NCBI RefSeq assembly: GCF_004296575.1
Contig: NZ_SAYT01000009.1
Coordinates: 88,057-152,056 of the forward strand
Reading direction: 5' to 3'
DNA: 64,000 nucleotides
Origin: Dyella amyloliquefaciens
GTDB taxonomy: Bacteria > Pseudomonadota > Gammaproteobacteria > Xanthomonadales > Rhodanobacteraceae
Below the pieces are notes generated by a model. That model was not told where the DNA came from and did no database searches. It saw only the letters and a program-made list of their open reading frames with translations. This document shows, piece after piece, positions 23,173-31,391 of this stretch; positions within the stretch are counted from its first letter, which is position 1, and the number at the start of each line of letters is the position of its first letter. A program made the translations under genes and the position numbers.

Positions 23173-25296
23173 ATGAAACGGCGTGACTTCATCAAGATGA
23201 TGGGCGGCCTGACCGCCGCAACTGCGGGATTCGCGGCACTACCGTCTACTCTCCGCCATGCACTTACCATTGGCGCCAACGTTCGAACCGGCACCATCGA
23301 AGATGTCCAGCATGTCGTGATCCTCATGCAGGAAAATCGGTCCTTCGACCACTACTTTGGTGCGTTGAGGGGCGTGCGTGGCTTCAAAGACCGATTTCCC
23401 ATTCCAACGAGCCGTGGCAGACCGGTATGGCATCAGTGGAACGGTGAGAAGGAGGTATTGCCGTTCAGACTGGACGGGAGCGTCATGAACGCGGCATTGG
23501 TCGCGTCGATGCCGCATACGTTTCCCGACGCACAAGCCGCTTGGGAACAAGGCCGCCTGAGCGCATGGCCGAAATTCAAGACGGACGCTTCAATGGGTTA
23601 CTACACACGGATGGAGGCTCCATTCCAGTACGCCCTGGCGGATGCATTCACGCTCTGCGACGCCTATCACTGTTCGCTGCAGGCGGCGACAGGACCAAAT
23701 CGCATCATGTTCTGGTCAGGTACCAATAGCGACCCTGACTTGCGTCGTAATGGACTCAACAGCGATGACCGTTCGGCCGAGGTGATAAACCTACGCACCA
23801 GCGTTTCCGGGAGCATGCCCATGCCTGGTTACGCGTACAACGGACCTCCTTTGCCTTGGCGGAGTATTCCAGAGCTTCTCGAAGAGGCGGGTGTGAGCTG
23901 GAAGGTCTATCAGGATCCAAACGACAATTGGAGCGGCCTGATGCACGGCGGACTGGCATTTCGTGCTTTTCGCGACGCGAAACCAGGTTCTCCCTACTAC
24001 GACAGGGGCATGACGAATTACTCCGTCGACGACCTGAAGAAGGATGTATCCGCGGACACACTACCCTCTGTGTCGTGGATTCTGCCGTCGCCGCTCAAGT
24101 CTGAACATCCGGGCGCACCGTCAAGCGCAGCGCAGGGCGGCAACTTCGTCGAACAGGTGCTGCAGGCACTCACCTCGAATCCTGAGGTTTGGAGTAAGAC
24201 TGCGCTCTTTCTAGCATTCGACGAGAACGATGGTTTCTTTGACCATGTGCCGCCTCCGGCTGTTCCGTCATACGACGCCAATGGTGTGCTGGCTGGCAAA
24301 TCGACGATCGACGTCAATGGCATGTACTTCTCCGGAGGCGAAGGCAGATATCTGTTGCCGGAGGACAAGGACTATCGCGAACTTCGACCCTGGGGCATGG
24401 GTCCGCGGGTCCCCCTGTACGTGATTTCACCTTGGAGCCGTGGTGGCTGGGTCAACTCCCAGGTGTTTGATCACACCTCGGTTGGCATGTTCCTGGAGAA
24501 GCGTTTCGGTATCCGGATTGATGCGATCAGCCCCTGGCACCGGGCGGTCAGCGGCGACTTGACCTCTGCGTTCGACTTCCTCACGCCAAACGACTCTGAA
24601 CGCATCGCGCTACCTAACATGAAGGACTATGCGGACATCGAAAGTCGCTCGAAAAAGTTACCCATGGCCGTTGCGCCAAAGACGCCCCAACCGCTTTACC
24701 AGGAGCCGGGTACCCGCAAATCACACGCATTGCCCTATGCCTTGCACGTAAGCGCGCGGACCGCCGAAGACCGCCTAGTGCTGAAGTTTGGCAATACCGG
24801 CTCACAGGGCGCAGTGTTTCATGTCTACGATCGACGTCATCTCGATCGCCTGCCCAGGCGCTACACGGTTACCGCCGGTGCGTCTCTCGAAGACGATTAC
24901 TGGCAGCCAACCGCTGAAGACGAAGGACGATTCGAACTGGATATTCATGGACCGAACGGCTTCTTCCGCTCATTCCATGGCAACCTGAGAGCCGCAAAGC
25001 GCCGTGACCTGGACATGGAGGTGGCTTATGACGAGGTCAATGAGCGACTCCTCTTATGCGTACGCAACGGCAGCGCAGAAAAGCTTGTGGTCAAGGTGGT
25101 TCCCAATGCTTACATGGACGGTGGAGAGTGGCAGCTCTTGGTCGAGTCCAGAGACGAACAGCGGCTGCAATGGGCCGTAGGTCAACATGGGAACTGGTAT
25201 GACTTCACCGCGCGGGTTGAAGGATTTGAATACCGATTCGCCGGTCGGATGGAGACGGGCCAGGCGTCGATCAGTGACCCTGCAGCGGCAGGGTAA
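23173..25296 (+). CDS. Phosphocholine-specific phospholipase C (Tat-exported)
   Basis: A 707-aa acid-phosphatase-superfamily phospholipase C. The N-terminus is a twin-arginine signal (R-R-D-F-I-K at 3-8), so it is exported folded. The catalytic segment Q-E-N-R-S-F-D-H-Y-F-G lies at 53-63 and the second active-site block F-D-E-N-D-G-F-F-D-H-V-P-P-P near 348-361. The C-terminal 200 residues look like two DUF756 repeats. Such enzymes release phosphocholine from phosphatidylcholine or sphingomyelin and scavenge phosphate or act on host membranes. Earlier in-frame ATGs exist at 23137 and 23155; 23173 gives the cleanest Tat signal. Third codon positions are visibly AT-richer than in flanking genes, and the gene is bracketed by direct repeats, suggesting acquisition. 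Confidence 0.9.
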   Translation: MKRRDFIKMMGGLTAATAGFAALPSTLRHALTIGANVRTGTIEDVQHVVILMQENRSFDHYFGALRGVRGFKDRFPIPTSRGRPVWHQWNGEKEVLPFRLDGSVMNAALVASMPHTFPDAQAAWEQGRLSAWPKFKTDASMGYYTRMEAPFQYALADAFTLCDAYHCSLQAATGPNRIMFWSGTNSDPDLRRNGLNSDDRSAEVINLRTSVSGSMPMPGYAYNGPPLPWRSIPELLEEAGVSWKVYQDPNDNWSGLMHGGLAFRAFRDAKPGSPYYDRGMTNYSVDDLKKDVSADTLPSVSWILPSPLKSEHPGAPSSAAQGGNFVEQVLQALTSNPEVWSKTALFLAFDENDGFFDHVPPPAVPSYDANGVLAGKSTIDVNGMYFSGGEGRYLLPEDKDYRELRPWGMGPRVPLYVISPWSRGGWVNSQVFDHTSVGMFLEKRFGIRIDAISPWHRAVSGDLTSAFDFLTPNDSERIALPNMKDYADIESRSKKLPMAVAPKTPQPLYQEPGTRKSHALPYALHVSARTAEDRLVLKFGNTGSQGAVFHVYDRRHLDRLPRRYTVTAGASLEDDYWQPTAEDEGRFELDIHGPNGFFRSFHGNLRAAKRRDLDMEVAYDEVNERLLLCVRNGSAEKLVVKVVPNAYMDGGEWQLLVESRDEQRLQWAVGQHGNWYDFTARVEGFEYRFAGRMETGQASISDPAAAG

Positions 25297-25333
25297 GGAG
25301 GCTGCGTGTCTCGCGATTGGGGGCGAGCCGTAC

Positions 25334-25414
25334 CTCAACAGCACCGTCGCGATGCAGCTTTACGACAAGATGGCCGAGAAGTCGGGATTTGTGGTGTACC
25401 GCAAGGCGTTGTAG
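25334..25414 (+). pseudogene. Remnant of GNAT acetyltransferase C-terminus
   Basis: These 26 codons (L-N-S-T-V-A-M-Q-L-Y-D-K-M ending V-Y-R-K-A-L) repeat the final residues of the GNAT protein at 22107-22565 with a few substitutions. They have no start and no upstream domain. This is the right-hand duplicated end of the GNAT gene. Confidence 0.88.
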
Positions 25415-25460
25415 CGTCGGGCCGACGTCGTTCCAAGGCAGGTCATTCGATGCGAGTCGC
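25349..25460 (+). repeat. 112-bp direct repeat, right copy
   Basis: Partner of 22500-22611, at a constant offset of 2849 bp. Five substitutions distinguish the copies. Its right end includes the true start codon (25450) of the following hydrolase. Confidence 0.93.
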
Positions 25461-26400
25461 GCCACTCATGTTGGTACGAACGAAAGCCTGGGTCGCGAGC
25501 TTCGCGATGCTCCTGATGCTTCTTGTGGGTTTGATGCCTATGACCGTGGCATCGGCAGGCGATGCATCGCGACTCTGCGCTCCCTCATCCGACCCTGGCA
25601 GGGCGGAAACCCGGCGAACAACCTTGGCCGGCGTTCCCGCGATCGTTCGCATACCCGCACATGTGAGCAGGCCGCCCATTCTTCTCTGGCATGGCTTCGG
25701 ACCACCGGCGAGCGAGGCGGCCATGATGGAGGCGTTGCCGCTCGATGATGTGCCCGCGGTGAAGGTGTATCTCGGTCTACCCTTGTTCGGAGAGCGGGCT
25801 CCCGCCGGCGGCATGAAGGAACTCGCACGCCGCCAGGCGGAGGACGTAGGACTAGAGGTCTTCAAACCGGTCGTCGTCGGTGCGGGCGATGAATTGTCCG
25901 GCGTTGCACGGGCCCTGCAGCAGCAGGGTTGCCTGCGGCGAGGTGAAGCCGTCGGGCTGGTGGGTTTCTCGGCCGGCGGTGCGGCTACGCTTTACGCCCT
26001 GGCACAACGCAAGTGGCCCGTCGACTCGGCCGTGCTTATCAATGCATCCACCGGACTGACCGCATCGGTGCAGGCCTTTGAGCAGGCAACCGGCAAGAAG
26101 TACGCGTGGTCGCCTGCGTCGCGTGAGCTGGCACAGGAAACCGATGCCGCAAACCACGTGATGGAGATCGCCAGAGGCACGCCACCACCGGCGCTGCTCT
26201 TCCTGCGGGGCGCCGATGATTCCGTCATCGATGCACACGCGGCGGACGATCTCGAAGAGCGCCTGAAACCCCTGTATCGGGATCACGCGAAACGACTGCA
26301 GTTCACGCAGCTCCAGGGCATGTCGCATCAATGGGCCGCTGACCCGCAGTCGCTCGCCGACGTGCGCAAGGCGGTGGCAGAGTGGTTCACCGCTCGCTAG
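25450..26400 (+). CDS. Secreted alpha/beta hydrolase
   Basis: A 316-aa alpha/beta-hydrolase with an N-terminal signal or anchor (residues about 12-36, cleavage near A-S-A). The oxyanion region is L-L-W-H-G-F-G, the nucleophile elbow G-F-S-A-G-G lies near residue 173, an acid lies in L-R-G-A-D-D-S-V-I-D, and the His is in Q-G-M-S-H-Q-W. A lipase, esterase or peptidase role is possible. In the ancestral order it presumably followed the GNAT gene directly, since the same spacer and start codon are found downstream of GNAT. Confidence 0.85.
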   Translation: MRVAPLMLVRTKAWVASFAMLLMLLVGLMPMTVASAGDASRLCAPSSDPGRAETRRTTLAGVPAIVRIPAHVSRPPILLWHGFGPPASEAAMMEALPLDDVPAVKVYLGLPLFGERAPAGGMKELARRQAEDVGLEVFKPVVVGAGDELSGVARALQQQGCLRRGEAVGLVGFSAGGAATLYALAQRKWPVDSAVLINASTGLTASVQAFEQATGKKYAWSPASRELAQETDAANHVMEIARGTPPPALLFLRGADDSVIDAHAADDLEERLKPLYRDHAKRLQFTQLQGMSHQWAADPQSLADVRKAVAEWFTAR

Positions 26401-26406
26401 CGAGCG
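26391..26406. other. Perfect palindrome at a convergent gene junction
   Basis: CGCTCGCTAGCGAGCG spans the hydrolase stop codon. As RNA it forms a 6-bp stem with a 4-nt loop; no T-tract follows. It may mark transcript ends between convergent genes. Confidence 0.3.
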
Positions 26407-26449
26407 ATGAACGAGCATCAGGCCAACGCCTGGGGCTGGAACGTCGCGA

Positions 26450-27427
26450 TCAGTGATCGATACCGTGTGCCTTCAAGATGTCGCTGATATCGAACAGCCA
26501 GAGGTTACGTGAGCCGTTGAGCGGTGATTCCAGCCGGCGCTGGAGCGAAGCCGCGTCGTCGTGCATCTTGGGAAACTGCATCTCGACCTGCCGATTGCTG
26601 GAGACATACAGCTCGCCGAAATGGCGCCCCACCGATGGCGCGTTCTCCAGCGAGGGACTGTTGACCTCGCCGGGCAGATGGATGGGCTTGCCCCAGTGGC
26701 CATCCTTTTCGCGGAAAGCGATGTAGATGTCCGCGCTACCCAACGAGTCGCCTTCGTTGCCGGCGTAAACCAGGAAGCGCTGTTGCGGATCCACGCCCGG
26801 ATCCATGCGGTTGTGCTCGATGTCGCCCAGGTCCACGCGCTCCGGCGGGGCGTAGCCGCTCGGCGTGCGGTGTGCCACATAGATCTGGTACGCCTTGCCC
26901 GAATCGCCGCGATGGGCGGAGAAGTAGACGTCGCCGTTGGCTGCCACCGACGGGTTGTAGATCATGGCGCCGTCGTTGTGTGCGCCCTCGACGTGCACGG
27001 GCTGGCCCCAATGGCCATCCGGCTGCTGTTCGACGTACCAGAGATGCGTGCCGGCGAAGTGTTGACCGTTCATTTCCGCTGTCACCGGCGCATCGCCCGG
27101 ATGCGGCGGCCGGTTGGAGACGAAGTACAGGCGCTTGCCATCGGGAGACAGCGCAGGTTCCGAGTCATGCCACCGGCCGGAGAACGACACTACCTCGGGT
27201 GCCGACCAATGTCCGTCGCGGCGATGGGACACAAGGATGGTGTCGTCCTTCTCAGCGAAATCCGAGCGCATGAAGTACAGCGTGTTGCCGTCCGGGCTCA
27301 ACGCGGCAGATGTTTCCTGCAGACCCGTGGAAATGACGCTCGGGCCGACAAGCTCTCCGGCGCTGGCACTGGGGACGTGCGTGGCCATGAAGACCGATAG
27401 GGCGAGGGCGAATGGCTTGAACTGCAT
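26450..27427 (-). CDS. Secreted PD40/TolB-like beta-propeller protein A
   Basis: A 325-aa protein with a signal peptide (M-Q-F-K-P-F-A-L-A-L, cleavage after S-A-S-A). It has repeated PD40 blades: S-P-D-G-N-T-L-Y-F-M-R-S, S-P-D-G-K-R-L-Y-F-V-S-N-R-P, N-G-D-V-Y-F-S-A-H-R and others. It is a paralogue of the protein at 29503-30453; both begin their first blade with S/T-P-D-G-N-T-x-Y-F-M-R. Propellers of this type usually bind other proteins or small ligands in the periplasm. GGAAAAGGAG precedes the ATG at 27427. It is downstream of the LytTR regulator on the same strand. Confidence 0.85.
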   Translation of the reverse strand: MQFKPFALALSVFMATHVPSASAGELVGPSVISTGLQETSAALSPDGNTLYFMRSDFAEKDDTILVSHRRDGHWSAPEVVSFSGRWHDSEPALSPDGKRLYFVSNRPPHPGDAPVTAEMNGQHFAGTHLWYVEQQPDGHWGQPVHVEGAHNDGAMIYNPSVAANGDVYFSAHRGDSGKAYQIYVAHRTPSGYAPPERVDLGDIEHNRMDPGVDPQQRFLVYAGNEGDSLGSADIYIAFREKDGHWGKPIHLPGEVNSPSLENAPSVGRHFGELYVSSNRQVEMQFPKMHDDAASLQRRLESPLNGSRNLWLFDISDILKAHGIDH

Positions 27428-27564
27428 GTGGCGCTCCTTTTCCTGCAGAGGGATGAAATCTGCGGAAAGCATCGAGCAGGCGGGCAGGTGGTGCAGCCAC
27501 TATGTGACTGGCGGTCGGGCGTGGGTGACGAGCGGTCGGGTGCAGCGTGCGAACGGCCCGACGG

Positions 27565-28320
27565 TCAGGCCATGCCGAGCACGCCGCGCGCCTGCGCGCG
27601 GAAGCGCCGGCTGAGGTTGAGCCGCGTACCATCCTGCAGCACCACTTCGGCGTTGCCCTGGAACAGCGGGTGCACCTCGCGGATGCGTTCCACGTTGACC
27701 ACGATGCCGCGATGGATGCGCAGGAAGCGCGTCGGGTCGAGCGTGCCGAGCAGATGGCGCAGCGATTCGCGATGCAGGTAGGAGGCAGCACCGACGCGGA
27801 TATGCACATAGTTGCCATCCGCGCGGAACCAGTCGATGTCGGCCACCGGAATGACACGGATATGCTCGCCCTGCTGCACGCTCAGCCGCTGCAGATAGGG
27901 GTTGGCCACCGGGGCCGGTGCGGCGACCCGGGGCACAGCCTGAAGCCCGCGCCAATGCTGCCTTACCCGAACCATGGCCTGGTCGAAGCGCTCCTGGTCG
28001 ATGGGCTTGAGCACGTAGTCCAGTGCATTGGCGTCGAACGCGCGCAAGGCGTGCTGGCCGAACGCGGTGGCGAACACGACCATCGGCAAGGTGTCGGGTT
28101 TCAGGCTATGCAGCAGCTTGAAGCCGTCCATGCCCGGCATGCGGATATCGAGGAATAGCAGGTCCGGCTCCAGCGCGCGTATCGCCTGCTGGGCTTCGAT
28201 GGCGTTGCCGCACTCGCCCACGATCTCCACGTCCGCATGCGAGGCCAGTGCCTGCCTGATCGCAAGTCGCGCCAGCACTTCATCGTCGATCAGCAGCGTG
28301 CGGATCGCCGGCGCGTTCAT
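27565..28320 (-). CDS. LytTR-family response regulator
   Basis: A 251-aa regulator. The receiver domain (residues about 5-120) has the acidic pair D12/D13, phospho-acceptor D58 in L-F-L-D-I-R-M-P-G-M-D-G, and the Lys of Y-V-L-K-P-I-D. A LytTR DNA-binding domain follows at about 150-245 (W-F-R-A-D-G-N-Y-V-H-I, then F-L-R-I-H-R-G-I-V-V-N). It overlaps the upstream kinase gene by 4 nt, so the two form a two-component pair. LytTR proteins bind direct repeats; likely targets are the flanking propeller genes (inference). Confidence 0.93.
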   Translation of the reverse strand: MNAPAIRTLLIDDEVLARLAIRQALASHADVEIVGECGNAIEAQQAIRALEPDLLFLDIRMPGMDGFKLLHSLKPDTLPMVVFATAFGQHALRAFDANALDYVLKPIDQERFDQAMVRVRQHWRGLQAVPRVAAPAPVANPYLQRLSVQQGEHIRVIPVADIDWFRADGNYVHIRVGAASYLHRESLRHLLGTLDPTRFLRIHRGIVVNVERIREVHPLFQGNAEVVLQDGTRLNLSRRFRAQARGVLGMA

Positions 28321-29408
28321 GCCACGCACTCGCGATAGGGGAAGCGCATTTCCACGCGTGTCCCACCGTGAGCTCGCGATTGCAGTTCCAGCGTGGCTTC
28401 GCTGCCGAACAGCATGTCCAGTCGCGTACGCGTATTGCCAAGGCCGAGGCCGTCGCGCGGACCGTCGGGTGGCAAGCCGATGCCATCGTCGTCGACACGC
28501 AGCAGCAGCGAATCGCCGTCGCGACGGGTGACGATGTGCAGCGTGCCGCGCTCGGTCTTGTCGAGCAGGCCGTGGCGCAGCGCATTTTCCACCAGCGGCT
28601 GCAGGATCATGTTCGGCACCAGCGCGCGCACCGTATCGGTGGCGACGTCCAGGTGCGTGGTGAGGCGATCCTGGAAGCGCACCTGCTGGATGCCGAGGTA
28701 GCACTGCAGGAACTCCATCTCGCGCGATAGCGGCACCTGCTGCGCGTGGCGCTCTTCCAGGGTGAGCCGCAGGAAGTCACTGAGTCGCGCGATCATCTGT
28801 CGCGCCTGCACGGGATCGGCGAGCGCCAGGGCCGAGATGGCGTTGAGCGTGTTGAACAGGAAGTGCGGCTGCAGCTGCACGCGCAACGTCTGCAGCTGCG
28901 ATTGCACCAGTTGCGTCTCCAGCTGCGAGCTGCGCAGGCGCTCGTCGCGCAGGCGGCGCTGCGAGTCGATCGCGCGCAGCACCACCAGCAGCACGCCGTA
29001 GGTCACCCAGGCCAGGTGGAAGTTGTAGGCGAACTGCATGCGCATGAATGCGCCGAGGGTGAGCTGCGGCTGGGATGTCGGAGGCCCGCACAGCCACCAG
29101 TAGATCGATTGCATCACCAGCACCTGCACCGTCGCCAGCAGTGCGCTTGCCGGCAGGTGGATGGCGAAGAAGCGGCCCCAACCATGGTTGGCGGTGCGTC
29201 GGCCCAGCGATGCCACCACGGGCGTCAGCAGCATCCACAGGTAGAAGTTGGTGAAGTTCCATGCCAGCGGGCGATACCAGATCACCGGCATGCCCTCGCT
29301 GATCGAGGAAAGGATGGCGCTGACGGTGTAAGACGTGGCCAGCAGCGTCCAGAACGCCAGGACCAGTCCCTGGGTCTTCAAGCGTGGCACGGTCATCAAC
29401 TTGGACAC
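28317..29408 (-). CDS. LytS/YehU-type sensor histidine kinase
   Basis: A 363-aa kinase with four to five membrane helices in the first 150 residues and no obvious periplasmic sensor domain. A coiled linker follows, then a His_kinase domain with phospho-acceptor H182 in L-Q-P-H-F-L-F-N-T-L-N, and an ATPase domain with N-A-L-R-H-G and D-D-G-I-G-L. I choose the GTG at 29408 because GGGGAGG lies 6 nt upstream; an ATG follows 12 nt later. Its stop overlaps the response regulator start. The signal sensed is unknown; a membrane-embedded sensor suggests envelope state or a small hydrophobic signal. Confidence 0.92.
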   Translation of the reverse strand: MSKLMTVPRLKTQGLVLAFWTLLATSYTVSAILSSISEGMPVIWYRPLAWNFTNFYLWMLLTPVVASLGRRTANHGWGRFFAIHLPASALLATVQVLVMQSIYWWLCGPPTSQPQLTLGAFMRMQFAYNFHLAWVTYGVLLVVLRAIDSQRRLRDERLRSSQLETQLVQSQLQTLRVQLQPHFLFNTLNAISALALADPVQARQMIARLSDFLRLTLEERHAQQVPLSREMEFLQCYLGIQQVRFQDRLTTHLDVATDTVRALVPNMILQPLVENALRHGLLDKTERGTLHIVTRRDGDSLLLRVDDDGIGLPPDGPRDGLGLGNTRTRLDMLFGSEATLELQSRAHGGTRVEMRFPYRECVA

Positions 29409-29502
29409 GTGGAGCCTCCCCGGCGCCGGCCGCAGCAGCGAACCGCTGCAGTGTGGGGTGGCGGCCAGCGCGACGACAGTGCCTGAAGGCGTGCCTGCGG
29501 GG

Positions 29503-30453
29503 TCATCCGACCGTGCAGTGCGACGGCGTAGCGGGCTCGGCCTGGCCATGTGCCTCGAGCCACGGGGTGAGCGAGATGCGCCAGATGTGATCGTCAGTAT
29601 TGGCGCCGTTCGCGTCCTGACCAGGCAGGCGGCGGTCGCTGGAGTAATACAGCGTGCGATGGTCGCATCCCAGCTGCGAGCCCATGTTGTGCGTGCCGCC
29701 ATTCACCACGTCGCCCAGGTCTTGTGGCGTGGTCCAGTTCTGCGCGGTGTGAAATGCGATGGCCAGGCGATAGGGTTGCTCGGGGTCCACCTTGATGCTG
29801 AAGACCATGAAGGAGCGGTCCGGTGCGATGGCGACGTCGCGGATCTTCGCGTTCTTGTCGCCGACCGCCACCACGTAGGGTTTCTGGTAGCTACCTTTCT
29901 CGTAAGTGGTGCGTAGAGGGCGCACGACGCCATCCGGCGCGCAGCCGATGTAATAGATGCTGCCATCCTGCGCGATGCTGGGCGCGAACGTGCTGTTGCA
30001 TGTGTTCACCACGTCAGGAAGACGCATGGGCTCGTCCCAGCCGTCTTCCTTGCGGTCCACGCGCCACAGATTCATGCCCTGGCCCTTGAACACCTTGCCG
30101 TTGCGCACCGCGTCGATGGGCTGCCCGTCCTTGGTGGCCGGGCGGTTGGAAGAGAACACGAGGAAGGAACCGTCAGGCGCCATGCTCGGGTCGCCGTCGC
30201 GCCAGTGGCCGGAGAAGGCAGCCACGACGGGTGCCGACCATTGCCCGTTCACGCGGTGAGAGGCCATCACGGAAGCGCCCTGATCACTGCCGCGCATGAA
30301 GTACACGGTGTTGCCGTCCGGCGTGAATGCGGGCGACACCGCGTCGGCGTGATCGCCCGGGGCGAATAGCGCCGGGGCGTCGGACGAGGTGGGCAGGGAC
30401 GTGATCAGTGGCGAAACCAGAACCAGCACGACGCAGATCATTTGTTGCCACAT
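29503..30453 (-). CDS. Secreted PD40/TolB-like beta-propeller protein B
   Basis: A 316-aa paralogue of the protein at 26450-27427, with a signal peptide (hydrophobic 3-20) and blades such as T-P-D-G-N-T-V-Y-F-M-R-G, A-P-D-G-S-F-L-V-F-S-S-N-R-P and T-L-Y-Y-S-S-D-R-R-L-P-G. Several Cys (C-N-S; I-G-C-A-P; L-G-C-D-H) could form disulfides, unlike in protein A. It is first in the minus-strand cluster that continues with the LytS-like kinase 94 bp later. CAGGAG precedes the ATG. The role is unknown; the context suggests an envelope component controlled by, or signalling to, the two-component system. Confidence 0.85.
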   Translation of the reverse strand: MWQQMICVVLVLVSPLITSLPTSSDAPALFAPGDHADAVSPAFTPDGNTVYFMRGSDQGASVMASHRVNGQWSAPVVAAFSGHWRDGDPSMAPDGSFLVFSSNRPATKDGQPIDAVRNGKVFKGQGMNLWRVDRKEDGWDEPMRLPDVVNTCNSTFAPSIAQDGSIYYIGCAPDGVVRPLRTTYEKGSYQKPYVVAVGDKNAKIRDVAIAPDRSFMVFSIKVDPEQPYRLAIAFHTAQNWTTPQDLGDVVNGGTHNMGSQLGCDHRTLYYSSDRRLPGQDANGANTDDHIWRISLTPWLEAHGQAEPATPSHCTVG

Positions 30454-30629
30454 GGTGTTGTCTCCTGGCGATCCGCGGCAAAAGCGGGCAGCGCATCAAG
30501 CTAGGACACCAGCCAACGCCAGTCGCCGCTTCTGTGACGAGCGGTGCGCTGGCGTCCATGAGCGGCATGCCAGCGTGGGCCAGCGGCGTCAGGCGTACGC
30601 GACACGTAGCGCCTGTATTCGCAGGTGGC

Positions 30630-31391
30630 TCACCAGTCGATGCGCTGACGATCGCGGAAGAAGCCGCCATGAACGGCCGGCCGCGTGGGCAACATCGCGG
30701 CCCATACGATGCCAGCGGCACCTTCGGTTACCGGACGCCCACCGTGACCGCCCATATCCGTGGCAACCCAGCCGGGGCATACCGCGTTCACCAGGATGCC
30801 GCTGCCGGCCAGTTCCGTGGCAAGCATGCGCGTATGGCTGTTGAGTGCGGACTTGGAGACCCGATAGGCAGGGCAGGCGCTACCTTCGCTTTCGATGGCG
30901 CCGCAGCCGCTGGAGACGTTGACGATGCGACCGTAACCGTGGCGCTGCATCAGCGGCAGCATGGCCTCAGTGAGTTGCCAGGCGCCGATCAGGTTGGTCT
31001 CCAGTGCCTGTCGCACGAGATCCAGGTTCACAGACGACGGGTCATCGTCGATGTCGAAATATGCACCGGCGTTGTTGATCAGGATGTCGAGCCGGCCGTA
31101 TTCGCCATCGATGCGCGCGCCGAGCTCGCGGACATCCTCTACTGAGGTCACATCGAGCTTCACCGGAATAACCGTGCCGCCTTCACGCCGCAGTTGTCGC
31201 GCGGCCTTCTCGCCGAGCAACGGCTTCCGTGCGCCCATCAGCACGGTGACACCTTGCGCCGCGAGCTGCCGCGACACCTCGTAGCCAAGGCCACGGTTGG
31301 CGCCGCTTACCAGCGCAATGCGCTGCGACGGCTCCGGTTCGGCCGCCCCCATGCGGCGACGCGGCCTCCCCGGAAACGCCACCGCGTTCAT
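30630..31391 (-). CDS. Short-chain dehydrogenase/reductase
   Basis: A 253-aa classical SDR. The nucleotide-binding S-G-A-N-R-G-L-G is at 29-36 (T-G-x3-G-x-G variant), followed by N-N-A-G, the active-site Ser in V-N-V-S-S-G, and Y-R-V-S-K with the catalytic Tyr and Lys. The N-terminal 20 residues are an extra basic tail. The start overlaps the stop of the efflux outer-membrane gene (ATGA on the minus strand), making it the last gene of the pump operon. An oxidoreductase next to an RND pump recalls mexS beside mexEF-oprN, though that enzyme is from another family. The substrate is unknown. Confidence 0.9.
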   Translation of the reverse strand: MNAVAFPGRPRRRMGAAEPEPSQRIALVSGANRGLGYEVSRQLAAQGVTVLMGARKPLLGEKAARQLRREGGTVIPVKLDVTSVEDVRELGARIDGEYGRLDILINNAGAYFDIDDDPSSVNLDLVRQALETNLIGAWQLTEAMLPLMQRHGYGRIVNVSSGCGAIESEGSACPAYRVSKSALNSHTRMLATELAGSGILVNAVCPGWVATDMGGHGGRPVTEGAAGIVWAAMLPTRPAVHGGFFRDRQRIDW

